Assembly (NCBI GenBank): GCA_003225175.1 | Contig: QIBA01000034.1 | Span: 1-64,000, forward strand | Length of the DNA stretch: 64,000 bases | Direction: 5' to 3' | Source of the DNA: Acidobacteriota bacterium | Lineage (GTDB): Bacteria > Acidobacteriota > Terriglobia > Terriglobales > Acidobacteriaceae | In this document: in pieces, positions 43,520 to 52,761 of the stretch | Numbering within the stretch: the stretch's first letter is position 1 | Layout: the number at the start of each line of letters is the position of its first letter | Made by a program: the position numbers and the translations under genes | Notes under the pieces: generated by a model | The model's database searches: none | Seen by the model: only the letters and a program-made list of their open reading frames with translations | What the model was told of the DNA's origin: nothing

Positions 43520-43737
43520 ACCCGAAACCATCTCTCATCGGGCTGATGACGCCGAGCACGTCCGCGATCTCAAAGCGGAAAATCCGCTGTTGAGACTAGA
43601 AGGTAGTGACGGGCGAGTCCTTGCGCCGACGCAATATCATATTCAATCAGCGGGACGGAGATCCTGAAGAGTAGTGCTATTGGAACCAGACTGATTTTCA
43701 ATCCAACTGTTAGGCTGCGATCGGCTCTATCGGCAAC

Positions 43738-45174
43738 TCATTCAACTTCCGAGACTAAGTAAAGGAATTGCTTCTGGCGTTCTACCCTCAGTACGACAGG
43801 AGAGCCAGATGAGAGCTTCGCCAACGCCGCACGAATCTCGGCGACGCTTCGAACCGTTTTCCCATTGATGGCGTGAATTAGATCGCCAACCTTTAAGGAT
43901 GTTTCCGTGCCCTCACGCTTTTCGCACTTTGCCGTTACCAAAACACCGGACCGCATCCTGATGCCCGTCAATGTCTCAGCTACATTGTTATCGACGTCCA
44001 AGCCGACGATATCCAAGATGCCTATCAGATTCCTATCCACATCCACTGCCTGACCTAGCGGATCAGCGTCCGGGGCTTTCTCGACAACAACGACGTTGGC
44101 ATCGATGTTTTTTTTCCCGCGCAGTAGCCGCAGTCTTACGTGTTCTCCTGGCTTTCGTCGATATATCGAAGTGAGAAACTGTAAGGAGCTCTGGACGGGC
44201 CGGTCGTCCACCCCTGTAATTACATCTTGAGATTCAACCCCCGCTTTTTCCGCCGAGAGCCCGGGACGCACATCGGACACGATCACCCCTGTGTCTTCCG
44301 GCAGTTTGAGGCCGGCTGCCATGCCGGGAGTGATCGTTTGAACATTCACTCCGATGTCGCCTTCAATCACGCGACCAGACTTGCGGAGTTGCTCGTACAC
44401 AAAGCTGACGGTGTCACTGGGTATGGCAAGTCCGGCCCGTTCGGCCTTCAACATCGCCGAGTTGATGCCAACCAGGTTGCCGGCTGTATCTACCAGGGCA
44501 CCACCGCTGTTTCCCGGATTGATTGCCGCGTCAGTTTGAATATAAATGCGCGGACTGTCGGGATCAATTTGTCTTGCAACGGAACTGACAATGCCTATTG
44601 TTGCTGCATTTCGCATCCCGAGTGGACTACCGAAAGCCACCACCATTTGGCCTTGCTGCAGATTTTCGTAGTTCGCAAACTGGAGAGTCGGAAGCCTACT
44701 GGCTCGAATTTTGAGCACAGCGAGGTCTGTCTCGTGATGTACACCGACAATTACAGCATCAAAGGTTCTTCCCGGAACCTCTAGATATGTCCTGATCGGC
44801 ATTTCCGCCTCGCGAGTCGGATTGAGGATAACCTGCACGCGCTTTGCACCCTCAACCAGATGGGCGTTCGTAACGATATAGCCATTTGAATCGAGTATCA
44901 CTCCTGCTCCCGATAGCCGTTGCTTCACAAGATTGCGACCATTGTCGTCGTCGCTCTCTTGACGGTCGTCGTCTACACCGTATCCCAACACTTTCACTTC
45001 AACTACAGCTGGCGACACCCGCTCCGCAAGCTCTTTGAGCGAGCTGTTCAACTCGTCTAGCAGACCCTGCCGCAAAAGCACGCTTTGCGCGCTTCCTTGC
45101 GTCGTGATAATTAGCCCGAATACGAGCAATCGACCTAAGGCGTTCAACGCGGCACCGGCTTCGGATAATCTCAT
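43738..45174 (-). CDS. HtrA/DegP-type serine protease
   Basis: Periplasmic quality-control protease of 478 residues. The start at 45174 (MRLSEAGAAL) has GAGGAAGG about 7 nt upstream, preferred to an ATG 16 codons earlier. After a signal peptide (about 1-30), the trypsin-like domain has the triad H105 ('VTNAHLVEG'), D150 ('ETDLAVLK') and S223 ('NPGNSGGALVD'). One PDZ domain follows at about 265-355 ('GDIGVNVQTITPGMAAGL'); a second, partial PDZ closes the protein ('LKVGDLIHAINGKTVRSV'). An acidic insert 'DDDRQESDDDNG' precedes the protease core. It would degrade or refold damaged envelope proteins. Confidence 0.92.
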   Translation of the reverse strand: MRLSEAGAALNALGRLLVFGLIITTQGSAQSVLLRQGLLDELNSSLKELAERVSPAVVEVKVLGYGVDDDRQESDDDNGRNLVKQRLSGAGVILDSNGYIVTNAHLVEGAKRVQVILNPTREAEMPIRTYLEVPGRTFDAVIVGVHHETDLAVLKIRASRLPTLQFANYENLQQGQMVVAFGSPLGMRNAATIGIVSSVARQIDPDSPRIYIQTDAAINPGNSGGALVDTAGNLVGINSAMLKAERAGLAIPSDTVSFVYEQLRKSGRVIEGDIGVNVQTITPGMAAGLKLPEDTGVIVSDVRPGLSAEKAGVESQDVITGVDDRPVQSSLQFLTSIYRRKPGEHVRLRLLRGKKNIDANVVVVEKAPDADPLGQAVDVDRNLIGILDIVGLDVDNNVAETLTGIRMRSGVLVTAKCEKREGTETSLKVGDLIHAINGKTVRSVAEIRAALAKLSSGSPVVLRVERQKQFLYLVSEVE

Positions 45175-45547
45175 GATGAACCTTCCTCTTGTGCTTGAGT
45201 GACTCTTATGAGTCACAGTCAAAATCGGATGTGCTGATGTTGCCGGACATTATTTGAATCCCGCAACGCCCCACGCAGAAACTCCTTTCCTGCTCCTCAG
45301 ACAACCTCTCGCAATAACGGACACATACAAATGGGTATTTGAACATGGTAGAACTCTACTTTCGCTAATACTACTAGTACAAATACAAGCACAGCTTACG
45401 CAACGGCTTAATCGAGGAAACACATTATGCTTAGTAGGCCAGCGATGATTCACTAGAAGAAGTACCAGTTGCTCGCCCATAAGAACTGGCGGTAACACTA
45501 ACCGCACGATAATTCGCGACTCCAGAACCGGAAAGCGGGGATAACAT

Positions 45548-45760
45548 TTGTTCGCAGACTGTGAATATCACTGGGTGCAAGTGTATCGGGGAGAGCTGCG
45601 CGAGAGACAATCGGAACTGAAGGAAGCGCAAACGGCTTGCCCAACTCGGGAGCTGAACTGGAATTCCTCAGATAACATTACGCGGTGGTCTGACGAAATG
45701 TATCGGATCCGACGATTCCAATCTTGTCCTGCCCGACAACAAAGGCTAAGGCAATTGTTC
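45548..45760 (+). pseudogene. PAS-domain remnant of a sensor kinase
   Basis: The frame encodes 'ELKEAQTACPTRELNWNSS' and 'ITRWSDEMYRIRRFQ', which lines up with the PAS N-terminal part common in sensor kinases (a form like L-x-E-A-Q ... W-N ... W-S-x-E-x-x-R-I-F). Important positions are eroded and it stops before the fold is complete. It lies about 210 nt upstream of an intact PAS kinase, from which it may be a leftover duplicate or a former upstream part. Confidence 0.5.
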
Positions 45761-45837
45761 ACAGTTGAGAGTTGAGAACAGCTTAAAAGAAGTGTAGTAG
45801 AAGCGTGGCAAACCGAAACATTTCCGATACTGATCTG

Positions 45838-45866
45838 GAGTTTATCCGCCCCGATGGAATAAACTC
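45838..45866. promoter_or_regulatory. Inverted repeat upstream of the sensor kinase
   Basis: GAGTTTAT (45838-45845) and ATAAACTC (45859-45866) flank a 13-nt spacer, about 105 nt upstream of the kinase start. No T-tract follows, so an operator is as likely as a hairpin. Apart from the PAS remnant nothing else is seen in 45175-45970. Confidence 0.4.
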
Positions 45867-45970
45867 TGGAGATCTACTCGCGGCGAAGCGGAGCGCGATG
45901 TGAGTGGGCGGAAACTCGGAATCCGCGGAACAACCCACATGTTGCATATCGCAAAGGCTTGGAGGAAAGC

Positions 45971-46984
45971 GTGCAAGACATTCAGGACCGGTTTTTCACG
46001 ATAGCAGACTCAGCTCCGGTACTGATATGGATGTCAGATCCCGACAACCTCCGCACATACTTCAATCGTAGTTGGCTTGACTTCACTGGGCGATCTCTCG
46101 AGGAAGAGCTCGGCCAAGGCTGGATTCAAGGAGTTCACCCGGAAGACATCACGAATTTCTTAGAGTCTTACACCAAGGCCTTCGATAAACATGTACCGTT
46201 CACGATTGTGTATCGTATTAGGAGGCATGATGGCGAATATCGCTGCCTTGTCGATACCGGTGCGCCGACCTTCAATTCTGATGGCTCATTCGCTGGCTAT
46301 ATTGGCTCTTATATCGATGAGACTGATCGGCTAGCAGCAGAAGAGGTGCTGCGCAATGTCAGCAGGAAATTAATTGACGCTCAGGAGAAAGAACGAAAAC
46401 GGATCGCGAGAGAGCTTCACGACGACATCAACCAGCGCTTGGCGATGGTGGCCATTGAGCTCCGACAACTTGATTCGGCGCCGATGGTTCAGACAAAGCA
46501 TCACGAGCGCATCGAGCGATTGCTCAAACGTACAACAGAGATAAGCTTTGATCTACAAGCGTTATCACACGAGTTGCACTCTGTGACTTTGGAGCACTTG
46601 GGTCTTACTGCGGCCATGAGAAGCTTCTGCAACAATCTAGGCCGTGATCAAAAGGTGAAGGTCGAATTCGCCGATAGAAATGTTCCGGATTCAATCCCGC
46701 CAGAAATTGCGCTCGCACTGCTTCGCGTGGCTCAGGAAGGCGTACATAATGCAGTGCAGCACAGTGGAGTACGGAAGTTCCAAATGGAGCTGGTGGGAAC
46801 AACCGCAGAGATTCAACTCACAATTCGCGATTTCGGCGTGGGCTTCGATCCTGATCAAGCAACGAAAGGCGAAGGGCTAGGCTTATTGAGCATGAAGGAA
46901 CGCATTGCTGCGTTCAATGGGACCTTATCAATTCTCTCGAAGCCTAAACAGGGGACTGTACTAATCGTGCGCATTCCCATGTAA
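45971..46984 (+). CDS. PAS-containing NarX/DegS-type sensor histidine kinase
   Basis: A 337-residue soluble kinase with no membrane segment. The GTG at 45971 is chosen since GGAGG (45961-45965) lies 5 nt upstream. PAS domain at about 5-125 ('IADSAPVLIWMSDPD', 'GQGWIQGVHPED', 'FAGYIGSYIDETDR'). HisKA_3 follows, with phospho-acceptor His150 in 'RKRIARELHDDINQRL'. The HATPase has 'ALLRVAQEGVHNAVQHS' (N box), 'DFGVGFD' (G1) and 'GLGLLSMKERI' (G2). It belongs to the family partnered with NarL/LuxR-type response regulators, but none is next to it, so it is an orphan. A cytosolic PAS suggests redox, gas or small-molecule sensing. Confidence 0.92.
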   Translation: MQDIQDRFFTIADSAPVLIWMSDPDNLRTYFNRSWLDFTGRSLEEELGQGWIQGVHPEDITNFLESYTKAFDKHVPFTIVYRIRRHDGEYRCLVDTGAPTFNSDGSFAGYIGSYIDETDRLAAEEVLRNVSRKLIDAQEKERKRIARELHDDINQRLAMVAIELRQLDSAPMVQTKHHERIERLLKRTTEISFDLQALSHELHSVTLEHLGLTAAMRSFCNNLGRDQKVKVEFADRNVPDSIPPEIALALLRVAQEGVHNAVQHSGVRKFQMELVGTTAEIQLTIRDFGVGFDPDQATKGEGLGLLSMKERIAAFNGTLSILSKPKQGTVLIVRIPM

Positions 46985-47117
46985 GTCTTAAGTATATAAA
47001 TGTCGGATTTGATCCATGCCGAGAGTTATGCGAGTAGAGCTATACCTTGCGGCACCTAGAACAGGCAGTTACGAGGATTGGGCTGATTGCTGAACTGGGT
47101 ACTTGCGGCTCTACCTC

Positions 47118-48131
47118 TTAAAATATCATCCGGCGAGATGCTAATTGCACGCGGGGCCTGAGCTTGGCAGGGCGTGATCTGAGCACCGGTTCATGAGTCT
47201 TTTGCTGTGCTTCTGGCTTCTGCGAACCTGCGAGCTTGAGCAAATGCGCCTTTACTTCGTCAAATTGCGAAGTGTTCACAATGTACGACTCTCGTTGCGG
47301 CAAGACTCTGGCAATTTCGATTTGGCTTTTCTTGATACGACTCGTCATTAACGGATGGGTCGAGAGTAATCCTCCCCATTTGCCGACATTGTTCTCTTCA
47401 GCACTAGCCCGCTCCAGGAATGAGATGAATGCCTCTGGGTCATAGCCGGCCGCATACAAATATTCCAAACCAAGATAGTCTGCCTCGGACTCGAAGCCTC
47501 GAGAGAATTTGAGCATTTCCATCGGCTTCATAAAGCCGACAACCAGATGAACCGCCTGGCCTACCAGTCCTCCGCCAGCCAAGTCCAGCGGCAATGACAT
47601 GAGGCTCAACATGTTAGCGCGAGTCATCTGGCGAGTAGCGTGGCGGGCGGCCACGTGTGCAATCTCATGGGCCATAACTCCCGCAAGTTCAGCTTCATTT
47701 TCAGCGATCAGAATGACCCCGTGGTTCACATACAAAAAGCCGCCTGGTAGGGTGAACGCGTTCAGCTCGTCAGAATCAACAACCTTGATCGTAAACGGCA
47801 CTTTGGCATCGGAATGACTGACCACCATTTGGCCGATTCGATTCACATATTCGGTGACCCCGGGATCGTCGAGGAGTTTTAGGTTACGCTCGACGACTGC
47901 GGAATATTCCTTGCCAAGAGCAATTTCACTATCAAGGGAGTACCAGTTGCCGAAGCCTGTGTGGCCGAGATTCCGGTGGCCAATGCGGCCGACGTCATCT
48001 TTGTCATGAAGATGCTTACGGCTGTCCCGAATGTCTGGAGACACTGACGGGAGGGAATCGGTCATTTGCGCTGGTGCTGAGTTTGCGAAAATCGGGCAAA
48101 GTGTCAGGAAAAGTACTAATTTCGATCTCAT
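47118..48131 (-). CDS. M48 family metalloprotease (BepA/Oma1-like)
   Basis: A 337-residue periplasmic zinc protease. The start at 48131 (MRSKLVLFLT) begins a signal peptide of about 22 residues; an upstream ATG at 48167 adds 12. The zinc motif HEIAH (155-159) is in 'LAGVMAHEIAHVAARHA', and the third ligand is the Glu of 'FESEADYLG'. It lacks the C-terminal TPR domain of E. coli BepA, ending in a basic low-complexity tail ('RSRPAKLRPRVQLASRR'). Its role would be in clearing or assembling outer-membrane proteins. It is the second protease in this envelope island, after HtrA. Confidence 0.9.
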   Translation of the reverse strand: MRSKLVLFLTLCPIFANSAPAQMTDSLPSVSPDIRDSRKHLHDKDDVGRIGHRNLGHTGFGNWYSLDSEIALGKEYSAVVERNLKLLDDPGVTEYVNRIGQMVVSHSDAKVPFTIKVVDSDELNAFTLPGGFLYVNHGVILIAENEAELAGVMAHEIAHVAARHATRQMTRANMLSLMSLPLDLAGGGLVGQAVHLVVGFMKPMEMLKFSRGFESEADYLGLEYLYAAGYDPEAFISFLERASAEENNVGKWGGLLSTHPLMTSRIKKSQIEIARVLPQRESYIVNTSQFDEVKAHLLKLAGSQKPEAQQKTHEPVLRSRPAKLRPRVQLASRRMIF

Positions 48132-48263
48132 AGCCAGCTGCCCCGCTTCCTGAATTCGTGAACGCATCCATGCTGGTTTGCGGCAAGCAGAAGATGAACT
48201 GGCAAGTTTGCCAGAAGTCTATTGTTGTCGTGGTAGGTAGGCGCAAAGATCACGTTGCCAGGG

Positions 48264-48950
48264 TCAATGGCAAGAATCATTGTCCTCATATTTGCCTCCG
48301 GCTAACATCGCGCTGAGGAATTCGGAGCAGCGTGCGATCGCTTGATAGTCAGAGTCTCTCTCTAGAGCGTCCGTACTCATTGAATAATGTCCAGTACTCA
48401 TCGATTTGCGAGCATCGACAAGCCTGCGGTTCCATCGGTCGACGTGGTTAAAATGATTCGTCAACAATCGTAGAGATTCCTGATCGGCATGAGTTGAGGT
48501 ATCTACCGTTGCAAGGTGAAGGCCTTCGGCCGCGCGATCATGAAACACTACCAGGCGGCTGCCATCTCCAGGTAGACCACGTTGCAGTGCATGTGCGATT
48601 GTTGTATGCCAATCCTTGATGATGGCGAGATCTTTGAGAGCTGCTGTCTTAAAATTTCTCGTCATCCCTTCAACCGGTGCGCCGGCCGGAGCAGACGCTA
48701 CTGCTGTCGGAAACGTCAGAACCAATTCACCTTTCTGCACACTTGCGGAACCTTGGCCGATGCGCGCAAGCGCCTCGACGTCAACAAACGCCTCTCCGTT
48801 TATTCGATAAACGAGAATTTGCCCGCTGTGACCATTTAGCACAAGTGTAAGTTCCTGAACGTCTGACTGGGCATACGCAATAGCTGCAAAGGTCAACAAT
48901 ACGAATATGAGTATCGATAGTGCTCGTTTCTGACTAGGCACAAACCACAT
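48264..48950 (-). CDS. Secreted protein of unknown function
   Basis: A 228-residue protein with signal peptide (about 10-27, ending 'AIAYAQ'). Residues 30-78 ('LVLNGHSGQILVYRINGEA', 'VDVEALARIGQGS') resemble a copper-amine-oxidase N-like/stalk fold that binds cell wall in other families. The C-terminal half is helical ('LRLLTNHFNHVDRWNRRLV') and contains Cys near the end. I do not recognise a named family. It is 132 nt before the M48 gene on the same strand and may share its transcript. Confidence 0.6.
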   Translation of the reverse strand: MWFVPSQKRALSILIFVLLTFAAIAYAQSDVQELTLVLNGHSGQILVYRINGEAFVDVEALARIGQGSASVQKGELVLTFPTAVASAPAGAPVEGMTRNFKTAALKDLAIIKDWHTTIAHALQRGLPGDGSRLVVFHDRAAEGLHLATVDTSTHADQESLRLLTNHFNHVDRWNRRLVDARKSMSTGHYSMSTDALERDSDYQAIARCSEFLSAMLAGGKYEDNDSCH

Positions 48951-49132
48951 TTAGACACTCCTGCTGGGGCCTCGACGCGGGGCGACAGGCGTTAAGCATG
49001 AATAGATGAGGGCAACCAATAATTGTGTACTGGCAAGAATCACAGGTGAACACTATTCCAGGTACACAGAGCCAGCCTAAGCCTGCAAGTTCTACCAGTG
49101 CCGCTTTACCTCCGTGAGACCACAATGAGATC

Positions 49133-50827
49133 GTGAAGTATCTTGTCCGCCACACCCTCTTGCGGAGATTCTCACTTATAAGAGTGCGGTTCATCGGCCG
49201 TCATTTACTCTTGGCTTGCCTGCTTTGCACTTCGACGTGGGCACAACTGCCAAGCGGAGAACCTGCTACACCTTCCGCTCTGGCACGAAAGGATCCACTC
49301 GGACGCAGCACTCCTCGCGGAACTGTTCTGGGCTTCCTGCTCGCCGCCGGCAAGAAAGACAACCAAGTCGCTGCGCAATATCTCAACGCTCGCGAAGGCC
49401 CAAAGGCGACCGCTGCTCTTGCCGGCGAACTCTATGTTGTCCTGAACAGGCGGCTACCAGCACGTCTCAATGAGATTAGCGACCGGCCCGAGGGCACTGC
49501 CACAAGTCTGCTTCGGCCGGATCTATATCTAGTCGGCACCATCAACGGAACCAATCTAGAGGTCACTCTTGAGCGTTTTGAGAGAGAGGACAGCGGCCAA
49601 ATTTGGCTATTCTCCCGCGCAACCCTGGAAGCTATTCCCGCAATCTATGAGGAGACCCACCAAATATCAGCTGAGGATATCTTTCCACAAGCCTTCGTGA
49701 ACAATTACCTATTAGGAATTCCTGCCTATGAATGGGTTTTTGTATTTGTCGGCCTTCCTCTCATCTACTTTTTGACGGCATTGTTGAATCGTTTATTGTT
49801 GCCGGTTGTTGGCTGGTTTCTCAACCGTTTCCGGCGGCGGACAGATCAACGTCCGCGACAAGTATTACCGCAACCGATTCGTTTACTGATTGTCGCAGCC
49901 TCTATTCGTTGGCTGCTCTTGGAGATGGGTCTTTCCCTCATCGCGCGGCAGTTCTGGTCAACCTTGGCCACGCTCATTACGATCTGCGCCTCTGTGTGGC
50001 TCTCGATTTTGATCAACCGCGGAAGCGAGCAATACGTTCGCGCTCGCCGGCAAAGCCGAAATGCATCGGGAGGGGCTTCCGTTCAGCGTCTGATACGCCG
50101 ATCCGTTGACTTGGTATTCGTGTTTGTTGGTTTTCTGGTCATGCTCCGGCATTTCGGGATAAGCCCGACAGGCGCACTGGCCGGCCTCGGCGTTGGTGGC
50201 ATTGCAATCGCGCTGGCAGCCCAGAAGACTCTCGAAAATGTAGTTGGCGGCATCTCGCTAATCATGGATGAGGCGGTGCGAGTGGGAGACGTTCTCAAGG
50301 TAGGAGAAGTCACGGGCACCGTTGACGATATCGGCCTGAGATCGATCAGGATCCGAACTCTTGATCGGACAATGCTCGTTATTCCCAACGGCCAGCTTGC
50401 GAACATGAATCTGGAGATTATCTCTTGTCGCGACAAATTCTGGTTTCACCCCACAATCACTCTGCGCTACGAGACTACATCTGCTCAAATAAGCTCCATG
50501 ACAGAAGGCGTCGAAAATCTGCTGACAGCCCATCCACACATCGACAGGGATTCAGTTCGCGTGCGATTGTTTCAGATGGCCAGCTTTTCCCTGAATGTTG
50601 ACGTATTTGCATACGTGTATGCATTAGATTGGAATCAGTTCTTGCGAATTCAAGAAGATCTTCTACACGGCATAATGGCCATCGCACAGCAGATCGGCGC
50701 CCAGTTTGCCTTCCCGTCGCAAACCACGTATCTCGTTACGGATTCGACAAAGAACGACTCTGCAGCTGAGTTATTGTTGCCGGAACGACTGCCCCAACCA
50801 CTGAACGCCGCTTCAGCAGCTCGTTGA
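49133..50827 (+). CDS. MscS family mechanosensitive channel
   Basis: A 564-residue inner-membrane channel that opens on osmotic downshock. The GTG start is followed by a signal-like segment (about 23-37) and an extra periplasmic domain of about 150 residues. Next come four or five membrane helices from 'EWVFVFVGLPLIYFLTALL' (about 201) onward. The pore helix is 'GALAGLGVGGIAIALAAQ' and the MscS beta domain 'VRVGDVLKVGEVTGTVDDIG' follows, with 'PNGQLANMNLEI'. The C-terminal alpha/beta domain is normal. No close start signal could be found, so the exact start is uncertain. Confidence 0.92.
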   Translation: MKYLVRHTLLRRFSLIRVRFIGRHLLLACLLCTSTWAQLPSGEPATPSALARKDPLGRSTPRGTVLGFLLAAGKKDNQVAAQYLNAREGPKATAALAGELYVVLNRRLPARLNEISDRPEGTATSLLRPDLYLVGTINGTNLEVTLERFEREDSGQIWLFSRATLEAIPAIYEETHQISAEDIFPQAFVNNYLLGIPAYEWVFVFVGLPLIYFLTALLNRLLLPVVGWFLNRFRRRTDQRPRQVLPQPIRLLIVAASIRWLLLEMGLSLIARQFWSTLATLITICASVWLSILINRGSEQYVRARRQSRNASGGASVQRLIRRSVDLVFVFVGFLVMLRHFGISPTGALAGLGVGGIAIALAAQKTLENVVGGISLIMDEAVRVGDVLKVGEVTGTVDDIGLRSIRIRTLDRTMLVIPNGQLANMNLEIISCRDKFWFHPTITLRYETTSAQISSMTEGVENLLTAHPHIDRDSVRVRLFQMASFSLNVDVFAYVYALDWNQFLRIQEDLLHGIMAIAQQIGAQFAFPSQTTYLVTDSTKNDSAAELLLPERLPQPLNAASAAR

Positions 50828-50923
50828 AGCTTCGATCTTGTCTTCCTTTCACCATAGATAACTATTCAACAGGCTGTAACTCTTGCCAGTGTTACCCACG
50901 CTCAGTGGTCTCTAGAGTGCCAC

Positions 50924-50957
50924 TTGATATCGACACTCTGTTGATATCGAAACTGAG
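50924..50957. promoter_or_regulatory. Tandem 17-bp direct repeat upstream of the barrel gene
   Basis: TTGATATCGACACTCTG (50924-50940) is followed at once by TTGATATCGAAACTGAG (50941-50957); the first 13 bases differ at only one position and GATATC is itself a palindrome. The pair is 55 nt upstream of the start at 51012, a good place for an operator, two sites on different helix faces. Confidence 0.45.
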
Positions 50958-51011
50958 TGGAAGGTGACAAAGCTTGCCTTCCGAACAGCATTGAGACAAA
51001 CGGAGAAAACA

Positions 51012-51668
51012 ATGACTTTAACAAAACTTTTTGCCTTCGGAACAGTTCTGCTGCTCGGAGTAGCTGCAATGGCGCAGGAGTACCCAAAGGCAGAGCTTTC
51101 CTTCGACTACTCGTACATGCATTTCGCTCCGGCCCAGGCATTCACGAACAACAAGAGTCTGAATGGCGGTGGCGGAGCATTCGTTTATAACCTCAACCAC
51201 ATTCTTGGCGTAAAGATGGACCTGCAGGGATACAACAGTTTTACGGAGTCTTTCGTTATTCCTGCCACTTCAGCACTTCCTTCTGGAGCCCATGGTACTG
51301 CGTCAGGTAACTTATTTACATATCTCTTTGGTCCGCAGCTTAAGTTTCGCAGCCAGCATATGGAGCTGATGACGGAAGCGTTGGCCGGTGCCGCACACAG
51401 CAATGTTTACGGCTCCGCGTTTAAGACACTCTGCCAGCCAATTGCCGGAAGCTGCGGCGGCACCCAGAGCTCACCCTCAAACAATGGATGGGCAATGATG
51501 CTTGGCGGTGGAATCGACTTTCCCATCAACCATACCGTGTCGATTAGAGCAGCGGAGCTCGATTACGTCCTAACCCGCTTCGGGAACTTCTTCACGCACT
51601 CTAACGCCAATCAGAATAACTTCCGGTACACAACTGGAGTCATCTTTAACTTCGGTCACGGTCAGTAG
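51012..51668 (+). CDS. Small outer-membrane beta-barrel protein
   Basis: Start ATG 51012 with GGAGAAA upstream; the frame is open further but without a start signal. Signal peptide 1-21 ('LLLGVAAMAQ'), then a 197-residue domain of the OmpW/OmpA-barrel (outer-membrane protein beta-barrel) type: 'ELSFDYSYMHFAP', 'NLFTYLFGPQLKF', 'MLGGGIDFPIN', ending 'YTTGVIFNFGHGQ'. Two Cys ('LCQPIAGSCGG') may form a surface-loop disulfide. It has eight predicted strands. It is common in Acidobacteriota but of unknown function. A strong hairpin follows the stop. Confidence 0.8.
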   Translation: MTLTKLFAFGTVLLLGVAAMAQEYPKAELSFDYSYMHFAPAQAFTNNKSLNGGGGAFVYNLNHILGVKMDLQGYNSFTESFVIPATSALPSGAHGTASGNLFTYLFGPQLKFRSQHMELMTEALAGAAHSNVYGSAFKTLCQPIAGSCGGTQSSPSNNGWAMMLGGGIDFPINHTVSIRAAELDYVLTRFGNFFTHSNANQNNFRYTTGVIFNFGHGQ

Positions 51669-51686
51669 ATCTGACAACCGCATTTT

Positions 51687-51719
51687 CCGTGGGGGCACTC
51701 CCTGGCAAGGCTCCCACGG
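51687..51719 (+). terminator. Hairpin after the barrel gene
   Basis: CCGTGGGGGC (51687-51696) pairs with GCTCCCACGG (51710-51719), ten base pairs with one G-T wobble, 18 nt after the stop. No T-tract follows, so it may act with Rho or only protect the mRNA end. Confidence 0.5.
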
Positions 51720-52079
51720 GATCTGCAGGTAGTTGTAGTTCGTTTTGTACTCCAAAGCGCCGTGGCCCTCCCCTCCGGTTTGTGCAAACTCAGTCAACAT
51801 CTTGTGATTTCCGAATCTAGAATGAGAACATCTTGTGATCACGTTTGCCGCGATGGTCGATTTTGCACGGTTCCTCGCAGCGACGGACACTTTGCGGCCG
51901 ACGCAGTCGCGCGCTTGAGCTCGAATGCTGTCATTCCCGGCGTGCACGCAAGTGGATATCCCACACGTCCCTGCCATTTTGCCCGCGCTCGGACCACGAT
52001 GCAACCAGAACCAAGCCCGGGAGTCAAACAAGAAAGAGTGTGAAAAGTTTGACCAGAAATCAGCAGTTTACAAACGTTA

Positions 52080-52199
52080 GAACGACGGTATTTTCATCCG
52101 TCGTTCGTACTTAGGAACAGTCCTTCGTAGTTGCAGTACAGGAGAGTGTGGCGGATCGGTAGTGGTCGCCGATCCGATCTTACCCAGTCAGTACTGACT
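52080..52199. terminator. Three consecutive hairpins downstream of the DUF4136 gene
   Basis: GAACGACGG (52080-52088) pairs with CCGTCGTTC (52098-52106); GGATCGG (52153-52159) with CCGATCC (52169-52175); and AGTCAGTACTGACT (52186-52199) is a perfect palindrome that overlaps the stop codon (52198-52200). They sit between convergent genes and would end transcription from either side. The 360 nt from 51720 to 52079 show no gene. Confidence 0.5.
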
Positions 52200-52761
52200 A
52201 TGTCTTCGCTTTCGGCGGATAATTCTTGAAGAGCTTAGCCACGGCTTTATTGAGATTTTTTTCCTGCTTTTCAGGCTTGGCCTTCGGATCGAGTGTCTTG
52301 CTGGCGACGCCTCGCCAAACCAAGGTGTGATTTGTTGAGTCATACATGTCAACCACGAGCTGGCCGGTATATATGGTTGACGTTTGTCCGGTAGTCATGG
52401 AAGATCCGCCCATCCCTCCGTACCAGCCGCCCCGATACCATCCGCCCCCGTATCCCCAGTCAGTGCTATACGAAGTAAATTGTTTGTCCTGGCCGATCGC
52501 GGTTTGATATCCAAGAAAAATATCTGCCTGATCTGAATCCACTTTGCTTAAGCCTTTCGCCGCTAACTGCGCGTCGATCGACGACTTAACTTGCTTGTCT
52601 ACGATATCGTTGGGAGTTTGCGCCCCCTTAATCAGAACCCACTTATACGTTTTAAACTTGCTAAAGTTTTCGGTCTTATCAAAGTTATAACGAACGTCTT
52701 GTGCGCCGACAAAACTTATTGCCACCAGCAGCACAGCAGACAAACAAGTGATTCTTGACAT
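52198..52761 (-). CDS. DUF4136 family secreted protein (second copy)
   Basis: Start at 52761 (MSRITCLSAV), with GGAGAAGCGT just before; the frame extends to 52923 but without a good start. Signal peptide about 1-20 ('VAISFVGAQ'), then 'VRYNFDKTENFSKFKTYKW' and 'DAQLAAKGLSKVDSDQADI', the DUF4136 signature. A Gly/Trp/Tyr-rich stretch ('WGYGGGWYRGGWYGGMGG') in the middle is unusual compared with the copy at 32536. The end 'VVDMYDSTNHTLVWRGVAS' and 'KLFKNYPPK' is typical. It is exported; function unknown. Confidence 0.88.
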   Translation of the reverse strand: MSRITCLSAVLLVAISFVGAQDVRYNFDKTENFSKFKTYKWVLIKGAQTPNDIVDKQVKSSIDAQLAAKGLSKVDSDQADIFLGYQTAIGQDKQFTSYSTDWGYGGGWYRGGWYGGMGGSSMTTGQTSTIYTGQLVVDMYDSTNHTLVWRGVASKTLDPKAKPEKQEKNLNKAVAKLFKNYPPKAKT

